This document shows positions 60,453 through 64,000 of a stretch of 64,000 nt of DNA, in pieces (position 1 is the first letter of the stretch; every line of letters begins with the position of its first letter). The stretch is from NCBI RefSeq assembly GCF_001610835.1, contig NZ_CP011270.1, positions 4,482,001 to 4,546,000 of the forward strand, in the 5' to 3' direction. The notes beneath the pieces were generated by a model, which worked only from the letters and a program-made list of their open reading frames with translations, had not been told where the DNA came from and searched no databases. Both the position numbers and the translations under genes were made by a program. Origin of the DNA: Planctomyces sp. SH-PL14. Its GTDB lineage: Bacteria > Planctomycetota > Planctomycetia > Planctomycetales > Planctomycetaceae.

Positions 60453-61968
60453 CCAACGCCGTTAACCCTGGTTCGTGTTCAAAAAGAAAGTCTTGATGCG
60501 ACATGGCGTTGTGGAGACGCTTCGGTTCTCACACTGAAACCCACCCACTTCGCCCTCCCGAAAGGATTCGGGGATGCCGCATCAAGACCTGTCTCCGGAT
60601 GTTGCGCTCAATTCTCGGCATCTCGAGAAAGCTCTGCAATGGCTTCTGGCTGGGACGGACTGGAAGACCATCCTCTTCCGGCACGACTGCACGTGGACGC
60701 CACCACTGTTGGTTCGAGCCGCCCTTCTGTGGGCCTGGTCCGATGAGCAGACACTGCAGGAACGGTTTGTCACGACCCACAGGCTGATGGCGCATCTGTT
60801 CCCCCATCACGGCCCTCTGGCCGGGTCGTCCCAGGCCTTCATGAAGCTCCTCCGACGCTGGACCGTTCCCCTGGTCTATCTTCTCACGACGGCTCTCCGA
60901 AAGCGGATTCGCCAGACGCTCCCCCGGCAGTGGGAATCCTGCGGTCTGGTGGTCTACGGGGTCGATGGCAGCCGAGTGGAGCTCCCTCGCACCCAGTCCC
61001 ACGAGACGGCCTATGCCCCGTCGTTCAAGAGATCGATCCGGAAGAGGCGCCACCGCCGCCAACGGACGAGAACAGCCGCCGGGGCCAAGGCGGCCCGCGT
61101 TCCCCAGATGTGGCTGACGACCTTGTTCCATGTCGGGACGGGGCTTCCGTGGGACTGGCGGATCGGCCCCGCCGACAGCAGTGAGCGGGAACACGCCCTT
61201 CAGATGCTCCAGGACCTGCCCGAGGGAAGCTTGATGACGGCGGACGCCGGCTTCGTGGGCTATGACTTCGCCCGGAAAGTCCTGGGAAGCGGCCGGCATC
61301 TGCTGGTTCGGGTGGGAGCGAACGTCAAGCTTCTGCGGAAGCTGGGGTTCGTGCGGGAATCGCAAGGAACCGTCTACGTCTGGCCTGACGAGGCCGCCAA
61401 ACGGCTCGATCCGCCTCTGGTGTTCCGGCTGATCGTGGCCCAGGGACCGAGATCTCCGATCTCTCTGCTCACGAGCGTCCGGGACCCGAAGATCTTGAGC
61501 GACCGGGCGGTCCTGGACCTGTACCGCAAACGCTGGGGAGTGGAACTGTTCTATCGAACCCTGAAGCAGACGTTCGGTCGACGAAAACTCCGCAGCCTGT
61601 CCTCCCTGAATGCCGCGGTCGAGCTCGAATGGTCGCTGGTCGGCCTGTGGGGCATGGGACTGTCGGTTGCAGTGGAACTGGCGAAGGCCCAGGTTCCGCT
61701 GTCTCGAATCAGCATGGCGGGAGTCTTGCGGTCGTTCCGTCGACTGATACGGGACTACCGGCATCCCGTTGTTCGAGGTCAGACGCTGTGCGCGATGCTG
61801 CGTGAATCCGTCACCGACCCGTATGAGCGGAAGAACAAGGCCAGCCGGGACTACACACGGAGGAAGAAGGAGCGGCCGGCGGGATCGCCAAAGATCACCA
61901 ACGCCACGTCCCAGCAGATCGACCAGGCCAGGAGACTCAAGCTCCTCAACCGGGGTTAACGGCGTTGG
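60453..61968 (+). mobile_element. IS4-type insertion sequence, copy 3
   Basis: 1516 bp in the opposite window orientation to the other two, same terminal repeats, identical transposase product. Flanked by the 7-bp direct duplication GGGCAAC at 60446-60452 and 61969-61975. Confidence 0.95.
60574..61959 (+). CDS. IS4-family DDE transposase (copy 3)
   Basis: 461 residues, identical in product to copies 1 and 2, with intact D131, D224 and E324 and the Y-x2-R-x3-E-x6-K motif. The very long antisense frame across it (60529-63549) is a shadow. The gene reads away from holA. Confidence 0.95.
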   Translation: MPHQDLSPDVALNSRHLEKALQWLLAGTDWKTILFRHDCTWTPPLLVRAALLWAWSDEQTLQERFVTTHRLMAHLFPHHGPLAGSSQAFMKLLRRWTVPLVYLLTTALRKRIRQTLPRQWESCGLVVYGVDGSRVELPRTQSHETAYAPSFKRSIRKRRHRRQRTRTAAGAKAARVPQMWLTTLFHVGTGLPWDWRIGPADSSEREHALQMLQDLPEGSLMTADAGFVGYDFARKVLGSGRHLLVRVGANVKLLRKLGFVRESQGTVYVWPDEAAKRLDPPLVFRLIVAQGPRSPISLLTSVRDPKILSDRAVLDLYRKRWGVELFYRTLKQTFGRRKLRSLSSLNAAVELEWSLVGLWGMGLSVAVELAKAQVPLSRISMAGVLRSFRRLIRDYRHPVVRGQTLCAMLRESVTDPYERKNKASRDYTRRKKERPAGSPKITNATSQQIDQARRLKLLNRG

Positions 61969-62304
61969 GGGCAACCCCTTGCCGCCGGAGGCACTTCCAT
62001 GAGGAACCGTGGTAAACAACGGACGTCCGTTTTGTGGTACCGGCGTCGAGGATTCACCGCTCGCTCTGGACTTTCCGCGGGTTGGGTGAGGGGGCATCCG
62101 GCACGCTGTCCGCGCTTGGACACGCGCTCCTTCAGACATCTCTCGACGGCCAGGCCTCCGGCGGGCAAAGGGCCAGAAAAACAACACAGGCCCCTCTGCA
62201 CTCCCCACCATGGGTTCCCGCTGGACCCCGATATTCTTCGAGTTTGTCGCTCCACCGGATAGAATCACCACGGCACCCGAGTCACCATCCCTCCCGGTCC
62301 ACCT

Positions 62305-63483
62305 ATGCCCTTTCCGCGTCTCCACGCGATCTGCCTCACGCTCATCGCGTCGCTGGCTCCCCCCGGTCCCATCCACGCCCAGGAACCGGCCGCGAACTTC
62401 CAACCCGACTGGCCCAACTTCCGCAACGGCCCCGCCCTCCTCGGCGTGAGCAACACACCCCTCCCCCCCCAGTTCGAACTCCTCTGGGAATACCCCACCG
62501 TCGACGGCACCAACTCCACCCCCGCCATCGCCGACAGCCGCGTCTACATCGGAGCCCTCAGCGGCGACCTCCTCTGCCTCGACCTCGCCACCGGCAAGAA
62601 GGTCTGGAGCTACCACTCCATCGAGTCCAAGGACCCCAATGAATTCGCCCCCGGCTTCGCCGCCCCGATCGGCATCACGGCCGACCTCGCGATGGGAGGC
62701 GACGAAGACGGCGTCTTCCACGCCGTCGACCGCAAGACCGGCGAGAAGCGGTGGACGTTCAAGACCGGCACCATCATCAACGGCGGCCCGGCGATCTATC
62801 AGGACAGCGTCCTCGTCGGCTCCCGCGACGGAAAACTCTACCGCCTGAAACTCGCCACCGGCGAAAAGATGTGGGAGTTCGACGCCGGCGGCCCGGTCAA
62901 CGCCACCGCCACCATCGCCGGCCAGTTCACCTTCATGACCGGCTGCAGCGAGCCCTACCTCCTCGTCGTCGATCTCGAAACCGGCAAGCTCAGCAAGAAG
63001 ATCGCCATCGACGGCCGGATCATCGCCTCCATCGCCTTCAAGGACGGGATCCTCTACTTCGGAACGGCCGAAGGAAAGATCTGCGCCCTCGACTGGCAGA
63101 AGGGGGCCGGCGAGATGGTCTGGGCTCACGAAGTCGCCAACCAGGACCAGCAGATCGACTCCTCCCCCGCGGTCACGGAGAACGAGGTCGTCATCGGCGG
63201 ACCGGGGAAAATGATCCTGAGCCTCGACCGCAAGACGGGAAAGCCGCTCTGGACCTTCCCCTCGCGGGCCAAGTTCGAAGGCTCGCCGGTCGTGGCCGGA
63301 GACAAAGTCGCCGTCGGGGGCGTCGATCGGACGTTCTACGTCCTGACGCTCAAGGATGGCAAAGAGGTCTGGCGCTATGGCGCAGGACAGGCCTTCAAGG
63401 GTTCGGCGGCGGTCGGCGGCGGGCGGGTCGTCATCGGGACGGAGGCCGGGGACGGCCGCGTCCTGTGCTTCGGCAAGCGTTGA
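62305..63483 (+). CDS. Secreted PQQ-type beta-propeller protein (second)
   Basis: A 392-residue exported propeller with a signal peptide (LHAICLTLIASLAPPGPIHA). WPNFRNGPALLGVS follows as in other planctomycete PQQ-like proteins, then blade motifs (CLDLATGKKVWSYH, AVDRKTGEKRWTFKTG, RLKLATGEKMWEF, SLDRKTGKPLWTFPS, VLTLKDGKEVWRYG). The TGEKMWEFDAGGP type repeats resemble outer-membrane BamB more than the 48762 protein does. No catalytic residues of quinoprotein dehydrogenases are evident, so binding or scaffolding is more likely than redox activity. It ends 48 bp before the next gene and probably heads a transcription unit with it. Confidence 0.87.
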   Translation: MPFPRLHAICLTLIASLAPPGPIHAQEPAANFQPDWPNFRNGPALLGVSNTPLPPQFELLWEYPTVDGTNSTPAIADSRVYIGALSGDLLCLDLATGKKVWSYHSIESKDPNEFAPGFAAPIGITADLAMGGDEDGVFHAVDRKTGEKRWTFKTGTIINGGPAIYQDSVLVGSRDGKLYRLKLATGEKMWEFDAGGPVNATATIAGQFTFMTGCSEPYLLVVDLETGKLSKKIAIDGRIIASIAFKDGILYFGTAEGKICALDWQKGAGEMVWAHEVANQDQQIDSSPAVTENEVVIGGPGKMILSLDRKTGKPLWTFPSRAKFEGSPVVAGDKVAVGGVDRTFYVLTLKDGKEVWRYGAGQAFKGSAAVGGGRVVIGTEAGDGRVLCFGKR

Positions 63484-63531
63484 GTGTCGAGAGTTGAGCG
63501 GTAAGCGAAAGAAGGGGAGAGGAGCAGCGCG

Positions 63532-64000
63532 GTGGTCGTGCATCTTCATCGCCGAAGGGGGCGCCTGACGTTCCGCGTTCCGTCCGGAGAGCGGGCTCCG
63601 TTCTCTCTCCTGCTCTCGGTTCTCCTCTTCCTGAGCCTCCTCGCCACCACCGTGCGGGCAGCCGATCCGGCCAAGATCGAACGGGCGATTCAGCAGGGAC
63701 GGATGGGGCTCAAGGGGCTGTGGGCGGGAGCCGGACCGGGAGGGCGGCGGACGCTGGCGGCGATGGCGCTCCTCAAGTCAGGCGAGCCCCACGGCGGGGA
63801 AGTCGAGAAGAAAGAGATCGAGTCGATCCGCGGCAAGATCAAGGACGGCGTCTATTCCCCCAGCACGACGTCGCACGAAGCGATCTACACCGCCGGCGTC
63901 GACGCGATGTTCGTCGCCGAGCTGGAGGACCACGACCAGCGGAAGGAACTGATCGAGCCGATCGCGAAGTATCTTCTCGCGGCCCAGCGGGAGAACGGCT
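63532..64000 (+). CDS. Exported protein, N-terminal part (prenyltransferase/terpene-cyclase-repeat-like)
   Basis: The gene runs off the right edge; 156 codons are visible. GAGGAG about seven bases before GTG 63532 supports this start. A signal peptide (SLLLSVLLFLSLLATTVRA) is followed by ADPAKIERAIQQGRMGLKGLW, then RRTLAAMALLKSGEPHGGEV and a segment with YTAGVDAMFVAELED. The alternating helix pairs (I-x-x-G-x-x-x-L, A-L-L-K-S-G, Y-x-x-A-V/M) resemble the alpha/alpha-toroid repeats of squalene-cyclase-like planctomycete proteins. The missing C-terminal part would show how many repeats there are. It overlaps no repeat and probably shares a transcript with the propeller gene upstream. Confidence 0.6.
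   Translation, partial: MVVHLHRRRGRLTFRVPSGERAPFSLLLSVLLFLSLLATTVRAADPAKIERAIQQGRMGLKGLWAGAGPGGRRTLAAMALLKSGEPHGGEVEKKEIESIRGKIKDGVYSPSTTSHEAIYTAGVDAMFVAELEDHDQRKELIEPIAKYLLAAQRENG

Larger units (their letters stand above)
60384..62230 (-). repeat. Hairpin repeat copy M, split by IS copy 3
   Basis: A reverse copy with IS copy 3 at the tip of hairpin B. Hairpin A carries the long loop CCAGAAAAACAACACAGG flanked by GGG/CCC. The inner boundary is degenerate (CCACCATGGGTTCCCGCTGG). Confidence 0.9.

Noticed and set aside
60529-63549. Open frame of 1006 codons on the minus strand
   Set aside because: It is antisense to the intact transposase and the propeller gene. Similar long antisense frames lie opposite other genes here and reflect high GC at third codon positions.

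Overview
The window is high-GC DNA from a member of the Planctomycetota. Several marker families point to this: two DUF1501 proteins with Tat signals, a DUF1549/DUF1553 protein with a planctomycete-type N-terminal haem domain, two secreted sulfatases, sialidase and PQQ-type beta-propeller proteins, a DUF1559 prepilin-like protein, a membrane Ser/Thr kinase, and very few operons. I cannot name the genus from sequence alone.

Layout. 1-4018 is the end of a surface-polysaccharide cluster (epimerase C-terminus, two glycosyltransferases, a polysaccharide deacetylase). 4072-6906 holds an XRE-SnoaL regulator, a possible structured RNA, a DUF1501 protein and a 55-residue protein. 9046-16305 holds three large secreted proteins (sugar dehydrogenase/PKD/cytochrome c/CBM fusion, DUF1549/DUF1553, BNR propeller). 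16735-19877 has an autoregulated MerR/CueR-like gene and a Rieske/cytochrome b-c operon. 20273-30010 is mixed: M16 and M14 peptidases, sialidase, orphan LivF, an ArsR-SRPBCC pair, a sulfatase and an orphan MoxR. 30136-42852 contains a permease, a HEAT protein, lipoproteins, a PmoA-like protein, a second DUF1501 protein, and ffh-rpsP. 44939-64000 contains a sulfatase, kinase, propellers, a TPR-protease with zinc ribbons, mnmG, a DUF6157 protein, a DUF1559 protein plus lipoprotein, holA and the start of a repeat-rich secreted protein.

The most striking layer is not protein coding. Thirteen copies of one roughly 310-330 bp intergenic repeat lie between 7113 and 62230, in both orientations, each carrying two G/C-rich hairpins. 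Three identical 1516-bp IS4-type insertion sequences (7361-8876, 43035-44550, 60453-61968) sit inside three of these copies. Read in a common orientation, all three are at the same nucleotide at the tip of the same hairpin, each flanked by a 7-bp target duplication (GGGTCAC, GGGGCAC, GGGCAAC; context CAAGG-N7-CCCTTG). The repeat family therefore looks like the dedicated landing site of this IS. A second palindromic family (GGCGGAAGGC / GGTAGAGGGG arms) sits directly at stop codons and has also inserted in frame into mnmG, adding about 38 residues. Further snap-back repeats lie at 23283-23417 and 26833-26999.

No tRNA, rRNA, CRISPR array, replication origin or phage module was recognised. Most genes appear to be single transcription units; likely co-transcribed sets are the polysaccharide genes, Rieske-cytochrome b/c, ArsR-SRPBCC and ffh-rpsP.
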